A DNA stretch of 64,000 bases from Exiguobacterium sp. RIT594. GTDB taxonomy: Bacteria; Bacillota; Bacilli; Exiguobacteriales; Exiguobacteriaceae. Below, one piece after another: positions 36,607-46,371 of the stretch (its first letter is position 1; each line of letters starts with the position of its first letter). Where the stretch lies: the NCBI RefSeq assembly GCF_003339585.1, contig NZ_QPKF01000001.1:372001-436000 (forward strand), written 5' to 3'. The notes beneath the pieces are model-generated. The model searched no databases, was not told the origin of the DNA, and was given only the letters and a program-made list of their open reading frames with translations. The position numbers and the translations under genes were made by a program.

Positions 36607-36628
36607 TCTTGAATAGGGGGACGGGGCA

Positions 36629-37561
36629 ATGAATCGACGAAAAAAGATTTCGGTCATCGGAAGTGGATTCACTGGAGCGACGACGGCACTATACCTCGCT
36701 CAAAAAGAGTTAGGGGATATCGTGCTCGTCGATATGCCGCAACAGGAAAACGCAACCAAAGGAAAAGCACTTGATATGCAGGAAACAGCACCGATTCAAG
36801 GTTTTGACGCCTGGATCAACGGGACATCTGATTATCAAGACATTCAAGGTTCTGACATCGTCGTCATTACGGCGGGGATTGCCAGAAAACCGGGGATGAG
36901 TCGTGAAGATCTTGTCAGCACGAATGCAAACGTCATGAAAGCCGTCACGAAAGAAATCGTGACCCATGCACCGGAATCGATCATCATCGTGTTGACGAAC
37001 CCTGTCGATGCGATGACGTATACCGTCTTTCAAGCATCCGGTTTTCCGAAAGAACGCGTCATCGGTCAGTCCGGTGTGCTCGATACGGCACGTTTCCGGA
37101 CGTTCGTCGCAATGGAACTGAATGTCTCCGTTAAGGATATCTCCGGATTCGTGCTCGGTGGGCATGGCGACGATATGGTACCGTTGTTACGTTATTCCTA
37201 CGCGGGCGGAATTCCGCTGGAGAAACTGCTGACACCGGAACGATTAGCTGCCATCGTCGAACGGACACGCAAAGGCGGCGGTGAAATCGTTCAGTTACTC
37301 GGGAATGGTTCGGCCTATTACGCACCGGCAGCGGCCATCGTCGAGATGGTGGAAGCGATTCTAAAAGATCAGCGGCGCATTTTGCCGGCGATTGCCTATC
37401 TCGAAGGAGAATACGGGTATGAGGACTTGTATCTCGGTGTTCCGACCATTCTTGGTGGGAACGGCGTAGAACAGGTACTTGAGTTGGACTTGACGTCAGA
37501 AGAAAAGCAAGGGCTGGATCGATCCGTTTCAACGGTCCGTTCTGTGTTGGAAATGCTCTGA
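36629..37561 (+). CDS. mdh: Malate dehydrogenase
   Basis: LDH-like NAD-dependent malate dehydrogenase, 310 residues. The Rossmann loop [14 protein letters not shown] carries an acidic residue after the second strand (LVDM). Catalytic and substrate residues occur in [13 protein letters not shown] (Arg), [23 protein letters not shown] and [14 protein letters not shown] (His). The position after icd supports malate rather than lactate. AGGGGGACGGGG precedes the ATG. It ends the TCA cluster at a strong hairpin. Confidence 0.96.
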   Translation: MNRRKKISVIGSGFTGATTALYLAQKELGDIVLVDMPQQENATKGKALDMQETAPIQGFDAWINGTSDYQDIQGSDIVVITAGIARKPGMSREDLVSTNANVMKAVTKEIVTHAPESIIIVLTNPVDAMTYTVFQASGFPKERVIGQSGVLDTARFRTFVAMELNVSVKDISGFVLGGHGDDMVPLLRYSYAGGIPLEKLLTPERLAAIVERTRKGGGEIVQLLGNGSAYYAPAAAIVEMVEAILKDQRRILPAIAYLEGEYGYEDLYLGVPTILGGNGVEQVLELDLTSEEKQGLDRSVSTVRSVLEML

Positions 37562-37579
37562 CTTCAATTTTAGTAAACA

Positions 37580-37611
37580 AGGCATCCAATCAAAAGATTG
37601 GGTGTCTTTTT
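37580..37611 (+). terminator. Terminator of mdh
   Basis: Stem GGCATCCAATC/GATTGGGTGTC, loop AAAA, five T. Confidence 0.88.
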
Positions 37612-37723
37612 GTATTGGATTAAAAAATCCTCTTTTTGTAAGAAACATGTAACATGAATGCCTGTTTTTTAGGGTAAACCTTTACAGTATACCTGTTTTT
37701 AAAACTTTAAAGGGGGAAATTTC

Positions 37724-38863
37724 ATGCGCGCCGTTACGTATCAAGGTACAAAAAATGTCGAAGTGAAAGATGTCCAGGATCCGTCGATTGAGAAGAACGA
37801 TGATATCATCGTCAAGATTACGTCTACTGCCATCTGTGGGTCAGATTTGCATATCTATCAAGGAAACATGCCGGCGAAAAAAGATTATGTCATTGGACAT
37901 GAACCGATGGGGATCGTTGAAGAAGTTGGTCCGGATGTGACGAAGGTCAAGCGGGGAGACCGAGTTGTCCTGCCGTTCAACGTCGCGTGTGGACATTGTT
38001 TCTTTTGTGAACACGATATGGAGAGTCAGTGCGATAACTCTAATGGAAACCCTCATGTTGATACAGGCGGGTATTTCGGATTTACGGAAGAATTCGGCGG
38101 GCATCCGGGCGGTCAGGCAGAGTACTTAAAAGTCCCGTTTGGAAACTTCATGCCGCTCGTTGTTCCTGAATCATGTGAACTGGAAGACGAAGCGTTGTTG
38201 TTTTTATCAGACGTCATTCCGACAGCATACTGGAGCGTCATCAATTCGGGAGTCAAAAAAGGGGATACGGTCGTCATTCTCGGATCGGGGCCGGTCGGAT
38301 TGATGACACAGAAATTTGCCTGGATGCAAGGAGCAAAACGGGTCATTGCCGTGGATCAGCAGGTATACCGGTTAAATCATGCCAAGATGACGAACCGCGT
38401 CGAAACAGTCAATTTGCAGGATCACAAAGAGACCGGTCAATATCTGAAGGAACTGACTCAGGGCGGCGCAGATGTCGTCATTGATTGTGTCGGACTAGAC
38501 GGTAAGATGTCGGCTGTTGAAAAAGTGGAACAAAAAGTCGGTTTGCAAGGCGGAACGTTGAGTGCCATCAATATCGCGAAAGATGCTGTTCGGAAATTTG
38601 GAACCGTCCAATTGACGGGTGTCTATGCCAAAAAATACAATCAGTTCCCGCTCGGAGATTTCTTTACGCGGAACATCACGCTCAAGATGGGACAGGCTCC
38701 GGTCGTTCATCTGATGCCCGAATTGTTCCAAAAAATCATCAATCAGGAGTTTGATCCAACCGATATCATTACGCACAAAATCGATTTGGAACAGGCAGCC
38801 CATGCCTATCAAACGTTTAACGATCATGAGGACGGGTGCATTAAAGTCATTTTAAAACCATAA
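37724..38863 (+). CDS. Zinc-dependent alcohol dehydrogenase (formaldehyde dehydrogenase-like MDR)
   Basis: 379-residue medium-chain dehydrogenase. Catalytic zinc ligands lie in TAICGSDLHIY (Cys) and VIGHEPMGIVEEVG (His, Glu). The structural zinc loop is CGHCFFCEHDMESQC, with four Cys. NAD-binding loop: VVILGSGPVGLMTQKFA. The long insert with GYFGFTEEFGGHPGGQAEYL is typical of the glutathione-independent formaldehyde dehydrogenase/YycR-like subgroup. The substrate is not determinable. It lies between mdh and phoP, where Bacillus has no such gene. AAAGGGGG precedes the ATG; I see no firm promoter in the 162-base gap. Confidence 0.9.
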   Translation: MRAVTYQGTKNVEVKDVQDPSIEKNDDIIVKITSTAICGSDLHIYQGNMPAKKDYVIGHEPMGIVEEVGPDVTKVKRGDRVVLPFNVACGHCFFCEHDMESQCDNSNGNPHVDTGGYFGFTEEFGGHPGGQAEYLKVPFGNFMPLVVPESCELEDEALLFLSDVIPTAYWSVINSGVKKGDTVVILGSGPVGLMTQKFAWMQGAKRVIAVDQQVYRLNHAKMTNRVETVNLQDHKETGQYLKELTQGGADVVIDCVGLDGKMSAVEKVEQKVGLQGGTLSAINIAKDAVRKFGTVQLTGVYAKKYNQFPLGDFFTRNITLKMGQAPVVHLMPELFQKIINQEFDPTDIITHKIDLEQAAHAYQTFNDHEDGCIKVILKP

Positions 38864-38874
38864 CGCAATTAGCA

Positions 38875-38906
38875 AAAAGACCGCTTCGATATTCGAAGCG
38901 GCCTTT
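38875..38906. terminator. Bidirectional terminator between the dehydrogenase gene and yuiD
   Basis: Stem CCGCTTCGA/TCGAAGCGG with a short TAT loop, A-run before and T-run after. Confidence 0.85.
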
Positions 38907-38949
38907 TATGTGAAAAAATTATACCCGATGTACCGGGAGGGCGTTACGA

Positions 38950-39375
38950 TCAGAAGAACAAGACGGGCCATAGGAAACCTACGGCAAGACCAAGCAGAAG
39001 ACCTACGAAGACCTGGAACTCGGTGTGTCCGACCAGTTCATTGAGCAAAGGTGTCTTGTGCCGGATTCCTTTGAAATAATCATTTAACAGCTTGGCCTGT
39101 AACCCGACGGCTTGGCGAACGCCGGTCGCATCATACATGATGATGACAGCGAAAATGGCGGCAAGTGCAAACAGGGAAGAACTAAAGCCTTCTTGAAAAC
39201 CAATCACGACGGCCAGTGCGACGACAGTCGAACTATGTGAACTCGGCATGCCGCCTGAAGCAAACATGATTTCAAGGTCAAATTTTTTTGTTTTGATTAA
39301 ACCGGTGACGAGTTTAGCGGCTTGTGCGATAAACCAGGCCGTAATTGCTGCAAACAGCGGGTGATTCCATTCCAT
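38950..39375 (-). CDS. yuiD: Divergent PAP2-family membrane protein, YuiD type
   Basis: 141 residues with about four hydrophobic segments. The conserved region FASGGMPSSHSSTVVALAVVIG (SGGMPSSHS motif) is that of the divergent PAP2 family, related to acid phosphatase/lipid phosphatase folds; a second patch is MYDATGVRQAVGLQAKLLN. Enzymatic activity is not proven. The ATG at 39375 has GGAGG 7 bases upstream; one at 39381 is too close. It diverges from phoP. Confidence 0.9.
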   Translation of the reverse strand: MEWNHPLFAAITAWFIAQAAKLVTGLIKTKKFDLEIMFASGGMPSSHSSTVVALAVVIGFQEGFSSSLFALAAIFAVIIMYDATGVRQAVGLQAKLLNDYFKGIRHKTPLLNELVGHTEFQVFVGLLLGLAVGFLWPVLFF

Positions 39376-39496
39376 ATTCATTCCTCCACATGATCACGAT
39401 ATGTAACTGTTTCCCCAATTCCGTCATTTCAACACGGGAAACTACTGGAAGAAAGTGTCCGACCTTAAAGATTATGTAAAGAAAGACCAGAAAGAT

Positions 39497-39526
39497 TTGT
39501 GGTTTAGTAGCGAAAGTCGTTAAGAT
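39497..39526 (+). promoter_or_regulatory. Candidate promoter of phoPR
   Basis: TTGTGG, 18 bases, TAAGAT, 70 bases before phoP. Weak match; I see no clear tandem PhoP boxes in the 221-base gap. Confidence 0.35.
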
Positions 39527-39596
39527 GAAGACAGAAGAAGCGGATTCCACGGAATTCCTCATTCAAAGATGAAATGTGCTGAGGAGGCTAACTGTC

Positions 39597-40304
39597 TTGA
39601 AAGATAAAATAATCGTTGTTGATGATGAACTCTCGATTGCCACACTTTTAAAATTTAATTTAGAGCAAGCCGGTTTTATTGTTGAAACGGCCCATGATGG
39701 CATGACAGGGTTGAAGTTAGCGGAGAAACAGGATGCAGCGTTAATTGTCCTGGATCTCATGTTACCGGAACTGGATGGACTGGAAGTCTGCAAGCGACTA
39801 CGCCAACAAAAAATCAATACCCCGATCTTAATGCTGACGGCAAAAGATGATGAGTTCGATAAAGTGCTCGGACTGGAACTCGGAGCAGATGATTATTTGA
39901 CGAAGCCGTTCAGTCCGCGTGAAGTCGTCGCCCGTGTCAAAGCGATCCTGCGCCGGATGAACCAGCAAACTGTCGCGGAGGAAGTGACGGATGGAACGAT
40001 TCTGATTGGAGACGTCAAAATCGTACCGGACAACTACGAAGCGTTCAAGGCGGAAGAGCGACTTGAATTAACACCAAAGGAATTTGAGCTGTTAGTGTAT
40101 CTCGCAAAAAACAAGGGACGTGTCTTGACACGGGACCAATTATTGTCCGCCATCTGGAATTATGACTTCGTTGGGGATACACGAATCGTCGACGTCCATA
40201 TCAGTCATGTCCGGGAAAAAATTGAACCGAATACGAAAAAGCCGATCTATATTAAAACGATTCGCGGATTAGGTTACAAGATGGAGGAGCCGAAAGCGGA
40301 ATGA
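39597..40304 (+). CDS. phoP: PhoP, phosphate-starvation response regulator
   Basis: OmpR-family response regulator, 235 residues, from a TTG start at 39597 with GAGGAGG 9 bases upstream. The receiver domain has the acidic pair VVDDE, phospho-acceptor Asp53 (VLDLMLPELDG), Thr in MLTAKDDEFD and Lys in YLTKPFSPREV. The C-terminal winged helix (about 140-235) ends TIRGLGYKMEE. It overlaps phoR by 4 bases. Orthology to PhoP rests on sequence (KVLGLELGADDYLTKPFS) and the phoR-polA context. Confidence 0.94.
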   Translation: MKDKIIVVDDELSIATLLKFNLEQAGFIVETAHDGMTGLKLAEKQDAALIVLDLMLPELDGLEVCKRLRQQKINTPILMLTAKDDEFDKVLGLELGADDYLTKPFSPREVVARVKAILRRMNQQTVAEEVTDGTILIGDVKIVPDNYEAFKAEERLELTPKEFELLVYLAKNKGRVLTRDQLLSAIWNYDFVGDTRIVDVHISHVREKIEPNTKKPIYIKTIRGLGYKMEEPKAE

Positions 40305-42034
40305 GTAAATACCGCAAACGATTCATTCTGAAAATGTTGTCTTTCATCAGCCTGGTCTTAATCGCACTGGGCTTTTTGCTTGGACAATCATTTAAAGATT
40401 TTTATATCAATAATGAAAAAGAAAAATTAGTGGATGAGACTTCACTGGTGGAATCCATTTTACGGGAGCGGACAGTGCCGGATATGGCAGCTTACGTTGA
40501 TAAGATGTATGCTGAATCGAATTTCGACATGATTTTATTTAACGGTCGCGGGGAAATCATTGCCGGAACCCCGGTCGATGTCACGAAGTTGAACGTTCGG
40601 GCCATCAATTTTTCTGCCATTCCGAATGATGGGACCTTCGAATCGAAAGTCGATGAGACGAGTCTGCAATATACGAAACCCGTCCTGACTGCTGACGGGG
40701 GGGAAGTCTATATCAGTTTCATCCGCTATACAAAAGATTTAAATATGATTTATTCACGGATTTGGACCGTCATCATTTTATCGCTGTTGACATCGTTTTG
40801 TATCATTTTCTTTGCTGTTTACAGTTCGACAAAGCGTTTCCTGCGTCCGATTGCGGAAGCAACAGAAGTCTTACACGAATTGTCACATGGGAACTACAAA
40901 TCCCGGGTTTATGAATTGACGGCACCGGATGAATCAAGAGATCTCGGGAAATCCATTAATCTGTTAGCCCGGAATTTAGAGAATGCGTCTTCCGGCGAAG
41001 CGATGCAGCGGGCGCGACTCGAGTCACTGATTGAATACATGGGAGCCGGCTTGATGCTAATTGATGAAAAAGGCTATGTCTTGCTTGTCAATCGAACCTA
41101 CCGGGAAATGTTCAACATCTACGGTCAATCGAACGGACAGTTATATTACCGGGTCTTACCAAATGAAAAGATGAGTCAAGTGATCGAAGATGTCTACTTG
41201 ACGGAAAAACCAAACCGGAAACAATCGAGTGTCCGGTTTGGTTTGAACAGTCGGACCTTTATGGTCAGTGCAGCGCCGATTTTCGGAAAAAACGGACGGG
41301 TCCAAGGGACGACGGTCGTCTTTAACGATATTACGGAAATCAAAAAGCTTGAACAGATGCGGAAAGACTTCGTTGCCAATGTCAGTCATGAGTTGAAGAC
41401 CCCGCTGACGTCAATCAAAGGATTTGCGGAAACACTGCTTGATGGAGCACAGGACGTACCGGAAATCAGGGAGCAGTTCCTGAACATCATCCACGATGAA
41501 TCCGAGCGGATGCAGACCCTGGTCGAGGACTTGCTGGAACTGTCGCGTCTCGAACAGGACAACTATCAGCTCGAGACGACGATTGTCGACGTCACAAGCT
41601 TACTTCGTGAAACTGCAACGCTGTTACAACGGAAAGCAACGGAAAAGCAGATGACGATTCATCTCGAGACAGAAGAAGAAGTGTTTATCCGGGCAGATTT
41701 AAATCGTTTAAAGCAAGTCGTCGTCAATCTTGTAGCAAACGCCTTGAACTATACGCCGAACGGCGGGAATGTCTGGATTAGTCTAGAAGACGGGGAAGAA
41801 GCCGTCATGCTTCGAATTAAGGATGATGGAATCGGGATTCATCCGAAAGAGATGCAACGGATTTTTGAACGGTTTTACCGGGTGGATAAAGCACGAAGCC
41901 GGAACTCGGGCGGGACAGGTCTTGGTCTGGCGATTGTGAAGCATATCATTGATCTTCATCATGGAACGATCGAAGTCGAATCCGAAGAAAATGTCGGGAC
42001 AACCTTTACGATACGTTTACCTAAAAAGGGATGA
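40301..42034 (+). CDS. phoR: PhoR, membrane sensor histidine kinase
   Basis: 577 residues, starting at an ATGA overlap with phoP. Two membrane helices (about 8-28 and 150-172) flank an extracytoplasmic sensor domain. A HAMP linker (about 172-230), a PAS domain (about 240-350), HisKA with phospho-acceptor His363 (VSHELKTPLTSIKG) and a HATPase domain with N, G1 and G2 boxes (NLVANALNYTP, DDGIGI, GGTGLGLAIVK) follow. It pairs with PhoP; in this lineage the signal could also be wall-precursor state, as in B. subtilis. Confidence 0.95.
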   Translation: MSKYRKRFILKMLSFISLVLIALGFLLGQSFKDFYINNEKEKLVDETSLVESILRERTVPDMAAYVDKMYAESNFDMILFNGRGEIIAGTPVDVTKLNVRAINFSAIPNDGTFESKVDETSLQYTKPVLTADGGEVYISFIRYTKDLNMIYSRIWTVIILSLLTSFCIIFFAVYSSTKRFLRPIAEATEVLHELSHGNYKSRVYELTAPDESRDLGKSINLLARNLENASSGEAMQRARLESLIEYMGAGLMLIDEKGYVLLVNRTYREMFNIYGQSNGQLYYRVLPNEKMSQVIEDVYLTEKPNRKQSSVRFGLNSRTFMVSAAPIFGKNGRVQGTTVVFNDITEIKKLEQMRKDFVANVSHELKTPLTSIKGFAETLLDGAQDVPEIREQFLNIIHDESERMQTLVEDLLELSRLEQDNYQLETTIVDVTSLLRETATLLQRKATEKQMTIHLETEEEVFIRADLNRLKQVVVNLVANALNYTPNGGNVWISLEDGEEAVMLRIKDDGIGIHPKEMQRIFERFYRVDKARSRNSGGTGLGLAIVKHIIDLHHGTIEVESEENVGTTFTIRLPKKG

Positions 42035-42091
42035 GGATTCATATTCTCTTTACAGAACAATCGTATGCTTAAAGTACCTTCTTCATCATCT

Positions 42092-42126
42092 GTGCCCCGA
42101 CTGGTTCAGCTCCCATGTCGGGACAC
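42092..42126 (+). repeat. Hairpin after phoR
   Basis: GTGCCCCGAC pairs with GTCGGGACAC (9 of 10) across a 15-base loop, directly before the terminator hairpin. It has no T-run of its own. Confidence 0.6.
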
Positions 42127-42132
42127 GCAATG

Positions 42133-42164
42133 GCGACTGGCTTTTTAGCCGGTCGTCTTTTTTT
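42133..42164 (+). terminator. Terminator of phoPR
   Basis: Stem GCGACTGGCT/AGCCGGTCGT followed by seven T. Confidence 0.82.
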
Positions 42165-42236
42165 GTCTGCTTTTTTAGCGAACAAATGTGTGTAGAGTGA
42201 TACAATAAGAACAGAAAATCTTCCAAAGGGGCGTAG

Positions 42237-44834
42237 ATGATGGAAAACAAACTTTTATTGATCGATGGTAACTCGCTGACGTATCGTGCTTTTTTTGCGT
42301 TACCACCGATGACAGATGCACAAGGACGCAACACGAATGCTGCTTACGGATTCACGATGATGTTGTTGAAATTACTTGAAGAGGAACAGCCGACCCACAT
42401 GCTTGTCGCATTTGATGCATCGAGCGAAACGTTCCGGCATGATGTATATCAAGAATATAAAGGAAGTCGTGAAAAGACGCCTTCCGAGCTCCGGGAACAG
42501 TTTCCGATTGTCCGGGACATCTGTGAAGCCCTGGGAATTCAAATGATGGAACTGCATCGCTATGAGGCGGATGACTTGATTGGGACATTGGCACAAACTA
42601 TGCCAGCTGATCGTATCCGAATCGTGACGGGAGATAAGGATTTACTTCAGCTCGTGACGGATCAGGTCGAAGTGCTGATTACGAAGCGCGGCATTACAGA
42701 CGTTCTCTGCATGACAGAAGAATTGTTTGCTGAAACTTACGGCGGATTAAAGCCGATTCAGATGATTGACCTGAAAGGCTTGATGGGCGATAAATCCGAT
42801 AATATTCCAGGAGTTCCGGGAATCGGTGAAAAAACAGCCGTCAAATTGATTTCTGCATATGGGTCTGTCGAAGGTTTGTACGAGCATGTCGAAGACTTAA
42901 AAGGGAAACAGAAAGAAAAAGTCATCGCAAACGAAGAACTGGCACGGTTGTCGAAAGAACTAGCGACAATCAAACTGGATGTTCCGCTTGATGTAACACT
43001 CGACGATTTGCAAATCAGCGATGTCGATACACAAGTACCGTATTCATTATTCCAATCACTTGGCTTTAAATCCTTGACGAACCGGTTTGCGCCCGTCGTC
43101 GAAGAAGCGGATAAAGAGCAGTTAAACGTCCAAACGATTACTTCGCTCCCGTCAGATGTGACAGATGCTGTGTTGGTCGTTGAACAACTGCGTGAAGATT
43201 ACATGGAAGAAGAGATCATCGGGTTCGGTATCGCGACACCGAATCAAATTTATGTTGCGTCCTTGGAACTCGTCCATGATCCGGCCTTCCGGGACTGGAT
43301 TGAATCAGAACATCAAAAAATTTGTCTCGATGCGAAGCAGGTCGCATTCGCTTTACGTAAGCACGGGCTGAAATTAACAGCATTCGATGACTTGTTGCTC
43401 GCCGGTTATTTATTGAACTTGAGCGGAGGAACGACCCTCGCGTCGATTGCCGGACATTACATGCTGATGGCACCAAACGAAGAATCTGTCTTAGGAAAAG
43501 GTGCAAAACGTCTTGCTCCGGCAGACGAGGTGTTACATCCTTACTTGGCGGAAAAAGCCCGCATGATTGAACTGTTGTTCCCGAAAGTCAAAGAAGAACT
43601 GAAGGTAAATCAACAGTTTGAGTTGTATGAGACATTGGAACGCCCATTATCCGGCGTGTTGGCTGAAATGGAATGGACCGGCATTCGTGTTGACGTCGGA
43701 ACCCTCCAGGAGATGCAAACCGATTTAGCAGGACGTCTACATGATTTAGAACAATTGATTTACGGGGAAGTCGGGGAAGAGTTTAACATCAACTCACCGA
43801 AACAACTCGGTGTCATCCTGTTCGAAAAACTTGAACTGCCTGCCTTCAAGAAAACGAAGACCGGTTATTCGACGGCGGCTGACGTACTAGAAAAACTTCG
43901 TCCGTTGCATCCGGTCATCGACCACATCATGTTGTACCGTGAATTGCAAAAACTGCAATCGACGTATGTCGAAGGGTTACAGAAGGTCATCAAGGAAGAC
44001 GGAAAAATTCATACCCGATTCGCTCAAACGATTGCGCAGACAGGACGTCTCAGCTCCGTTAACCCGAACTTACAAAATATTCCGGTCCGGATCGAAGAAG
44101 GACGAAAAATCCGAAAAGCGTTTGTGCCGAGTGAACCGGGCTGGTCTCTGTACGCCGCCGACTATTCCCAAATTGAATTGCGGGTCATGGCACATATGTC
44201 GGAAGACAAAACACTTGTCCAAGCATTCTTGGACGATGCCGATATTCACACGCAGACAGCGAGTAGTGTCTTTGGTGTCGCACCGAATGACGTCACAGGC
44301 AATATGCGTCGTCAGGCGAAAGCCGTCAACTTCGGAATCATTTACGGCATCAGTGATTACGGGTTGTCGCAGAACTTGAATATCTCACGTAAAGAGGCGC
44401 AAGACTTCATCGACCGTTATTTCGAATTGTTCCCGCAAATCAAGTTGTTCATGGATGCAGCGATTGAGAAAGCACGGATGAACGGTTTTGTCGAAACGCT
44501 GATGAATCGCCGCCGGAATATTCCTGACATCAATTCGAAAAACTTTAATTTGCGCGGTTTTGCGGAACGGACGGCGATTAACACGCCGATTCAAGGTTCG
44601 GCAGCCGATATCATCAAAAAAGCCATGCTCGATGTCCATGCCGCCCTGGAAGCATCTCCGTTGCAGGCTCGTCTGTTACTGCAAGTGCACGATGAATTGA
44701 TTTTTGAAGCGCCGGATGAAGAACTGGATGCACTGAAGACGCTAGTCAAACAAGCGATGGAACAGACGGTCCACTTGTCTGTACCATTACGTGTTGATGG
44801 GGATGCCGGTCATTCATGGTACGAAACTAAATAA
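42237..44834 (+). CDS. polA: DNA polymerase I
   Basis: 865-residue repair polymerase. The 5'-3' exonuclease domain spans about 1-290 (LLIDGNSLTYRAFFALPP, VTGDKDLLQLV). A 3'-5' exonuclease-like domain (about 300-460) lacks the usual catalytic acidic set, as in B. subtilis PolI. The polymerase domain carries YAADYSQIELRVMAH, RRQAKAVNFGIIYG and LQVHDELIFEAP. Two ATGs in tandem start the gene after AAAGGGG. It heads polA-mutM-coaE. A TACAAT -10-like box lies at about 42200 without a firm -35. Confidence 0.97.
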   Translation: MMENKLLLIDGNSLTYRAFFALPPMTDAQGRNTNAAYGFTMMLLKLLEEEQPTHMLVAFDASSETFRHDVYQEYKGSREKTPSELREQFPIVRDICEALGIQMMELHRYEADDLIGTLAQTMPADRIRIVTGDKDLLQLVTDQVEVLITKRGITDVLCMTEELFAETYGGLKPIQMIDLKGLMGDKSDNIPGVPGIGEKTAVKLISAYGSVEGLYEHVEDLKGKQKEKVIANEELARLSKELATIKLDVPLDVTLDDLQISDVDTQVPYSLFQSLGFKSLTNRFAPVVEEADKEQLNVQTITSLPSDVTDAVLVVEQLREDYMEEEIIGFGIATPNQIYVASLELVHDPAFRDWIESEHQKICLDAKQVAFALRKHGLKLTAFDDLLLAGYLLNLSGGTTLASIAGHYMLMAPNEESVLGKGAKRLAPADEVLHPYLAEKARMIELLFPKVKEELKVNQQFELYETLERPLSGVLAEMEWTGIRVDVGTLQEMQTDLAGRLHDLEQLIYGEVGEEFNINSPKQLGVILFEKLELPAFKKTKTGYSTAADVLEKLRPLHPVIDHIMLYRELQKLQSTYVEGLQKVIKEDGKIHTRFAQTIAQTGRLSSVNPNLQNIPVRIEEGRKIRKAFVPSEPGWSLYAADYSQIELRVMAHMSEDKTLVQAFLDDADIHTQTASSVFGVAPNDVTGNMRRQAKAVNFGIIYGISDYGLSQNLNISRKEAQDFIDRYFELFPQIKLFMDAAIEKARMNGFVETLMNRRRNIPDINSKNFNLRGFAERTAINTPIQGSAADIIKKAMLDVHAALEASPLQARLLLQVHDELIFEAPDEELDALKTLVKQAMEQTVHLSVPLRVDGDAGHSWYETK

Positions 44835-44858
44835 GAAGTGGTCAGAGGAGGAAGTAAG

Positions 44859-45689
44859 TTGCCTGAATTACCTGAAGTCGAGACCGTCAGACGAAGCTTG
44901 GAAAGGACGGTCTCCGGAAAAACGATTTCTTCTGTCAAAGTATTTCATCCGAAGATGATTCGGGGAATGGAAGTCACACCGTTCGTTGACGCATTGAAGC
45001 AAGAGCGAATCGAACGCGTCGAACGTCGGGGGAAATTTTTACTATTTACGTTTGAACGGTTTTATCTCGTCAGTCATTTGCGGATGGAAGGGAAGTACTT
45101 CCCTTATCCGCAGGCGATTGAGAAAGATAAGCATACCCATGTCATCTTCCGCTTTACAGACGGTTCAGAACTGCATTACAACGATGTTCGGAAATTCGGC
45201 ACGATGGAGTTGCGCGAGAAAGAGACGGCGATGTCGGTCCCGCCATTGGCCCAACTCGAACGGGAACCGTTTGATCCGACGTTTACGGCTGAAGTTTTGG
45301 CTGAAAACCTGATTCGGAAAAAGCGGAGTCCGATTAAAACCGCACTACTCGATCAATCGATTTTTTTAGGACTGGGGAACATTTATGTCGATGAGACGTT
45401 GTTTGCCGCCCGGGTCCATCCGTTAACGAAATCAGGGGCTTTGACGTTAGACGACATCTCACGGATTCATGTCGCCGGTGTGGACGTGTTAGGGAAAGCT
45501 GTTGAAAGCGGCGGGAGCACGATTCGGAGTTATGTGTCTCCGACCGGAAAAGGGGAATTCCAATTACAGCTGGCTGTGTACGGACAAACCGGTTCACCTT
45601 GTCCGAGGTGCGGGACAGCAATCGAGAAAATCAAAGTAGGCGGACGAGGGACGCACTTCTGCCCGACATGTCAACAGGTGGCTTTATGA
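44859..45689 (+). CDS. mutM: Formamidopyrimidine-DNA glycosylase
   Basis: Removes oxidised purines such as 8-oxoguanine and nicks the strand. 276 residues from a TTG start; the family requires N-terminal PELPEVETVRR with catalytic Pro2 and Glu3, and GAGGAGG precedes that TTG. It has the H2TH region with LDQSIFLGLGNIYVDE and a C-terminal zinc finger CPRCGTAIEKIKVGGRGTHF followed by CPTC. It follows polA at 24 bases and overlaps coaE by 4 bases. Confidence 0.97.
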   Translation: MPELPEVETVRRSLERTVSGKTISSVKVFHPKMIRGMEVTPFVDALKQERIERVERRGKFLLFTFERFYLVSHLRMEGKYFPYPQAIEKDKHTHVIFRFTDGSELHYNDVRKFGTMELREKETAMSVPPLAQLEREPFDPTFTAEVLAENLIRKKRSPIKTALLDQSIFLGLGNIYVDETLFAARVHPLTKSGALTLDDISRIHVAGVDVLGKAVESGGSTIRSYVSPTGKGEFQLQLAVYGQTGSPCPRCGTAIEKIKVGGRGTHFCPTCQQVAL

Positions 45690-46273
45690 GAATCGGACTG
45701 ACCGGAGGAATTGCAACCGGAAAAAGTACGGTCTCTGCTTATCTACAACAACAGGGTCTCGTCGTCATCGATGCCGATCTTGTCGCCCGTCAAGTCATCG
45801 AACCGGGCGGATTAGCGTATGCCGATGTCAAAGCCGCTTTTCCGACAGCTTTTTCAGAAGGTGAACTCGTCCGGTCAAAACTCGGGGATATCATTTTTCA
45901 CGATAATGAAAAGCGGATCATACTGAATGAATTGATGCATCCGAAAATTCGGCAACAGATGTTAGAAATGGCGTCTCAACACGAACAGGCCGGACAATCC
46001 ATCATCGTTTTTGATATTCCATTACTGCTAGAAGGAGACTGGAAACAACTTGTCGATCAAGTCGTAGTGGTCTATTGCCCTGCTAAATTACAAAAGCAAC
46101 GTTTGATGGAGCGGAACCATCTAACTGTTGAAGAGGCACAAGCCAGAATGGATACGCAACTTGATATCGAGGAGAAAAAACGTCTGGCAGACTATGTTCT
46201 GACTAATGAAGATACACGAGAAGCATTATACCGGCAAATCGATGACTGGTTAAAAACGATTCGTTCCGCATAA
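45686..46273 (+). CDS. coaE: Dephospho-CoA kinase
   Basis: Last step of coenzyme A synthesis, 195 residues. Start at the ATGA overlap with mutM. P-loop GLTGGIATGKSTVS (residues 4-17); conserved VIDADLVARQVIEPG and the lid region MERNHLTVEEAQARMDTQ. Longer upstream in-frame codons belong to mutM in another frame. The polA-mutM-coaE order matches B. subtilis. Confidence 0.96.
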   Translation: MRIGLTGGIATGKSTVSAYLQQQGLVVIDADLVARQVIEPGGLAYADVKAAFPTAFSEGELVRSKLGDIIFHDNEKRIILNELMHPKIRQQMLEMASQHEQAGQSIIVFDIPLLLEGDWKQLVDQVVVVYCPAKLQKQRLMERNHLTVEEAQARMDTQLDIEEKKRLADYVLTNEDTREALYRQIDDWLKTIRSA

Positions 46274-46276
46274 AGG

Positions 46277-46361
46277 CAAACCGTTCAGATCGGTTTTCTG
46301 CCGGGAAAAGTGTTTTCATAATCAAAGTGGGAGAAAGTTACCAACTTCTCTCATTTTTTTT
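46277..46361 (+). terminator. Two hairpins ending the polA-mutM-coaE unit
   Basis: First AAACCG/CGGTTT at 46279-46296 with TTTT. Then GAGA(A)AGTT/AACTTCTC at 46331-46350, followed by TCA and eight T. The second looks the stronger terminator. Confidence 0.65.
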
Positions 46362-46371
46362 AGATTACGTA

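Noticed and set aside
37647-37677. SigB-type promoter before the alcohol dehydrogenase (GGGTAA)
   Set aside because: The -10-like GGGTAA has no GTTT-type -35 at 12-15 bases.
42092-42126. tRNA-like fragment after phoR (CCCGAC...GTCGGG with a GGTTCA stretch)
   Set aside because: No cloverleaf, acceptor stem or anticodon arm can be drawn; it is best read as an extra hairpin before the terminator.
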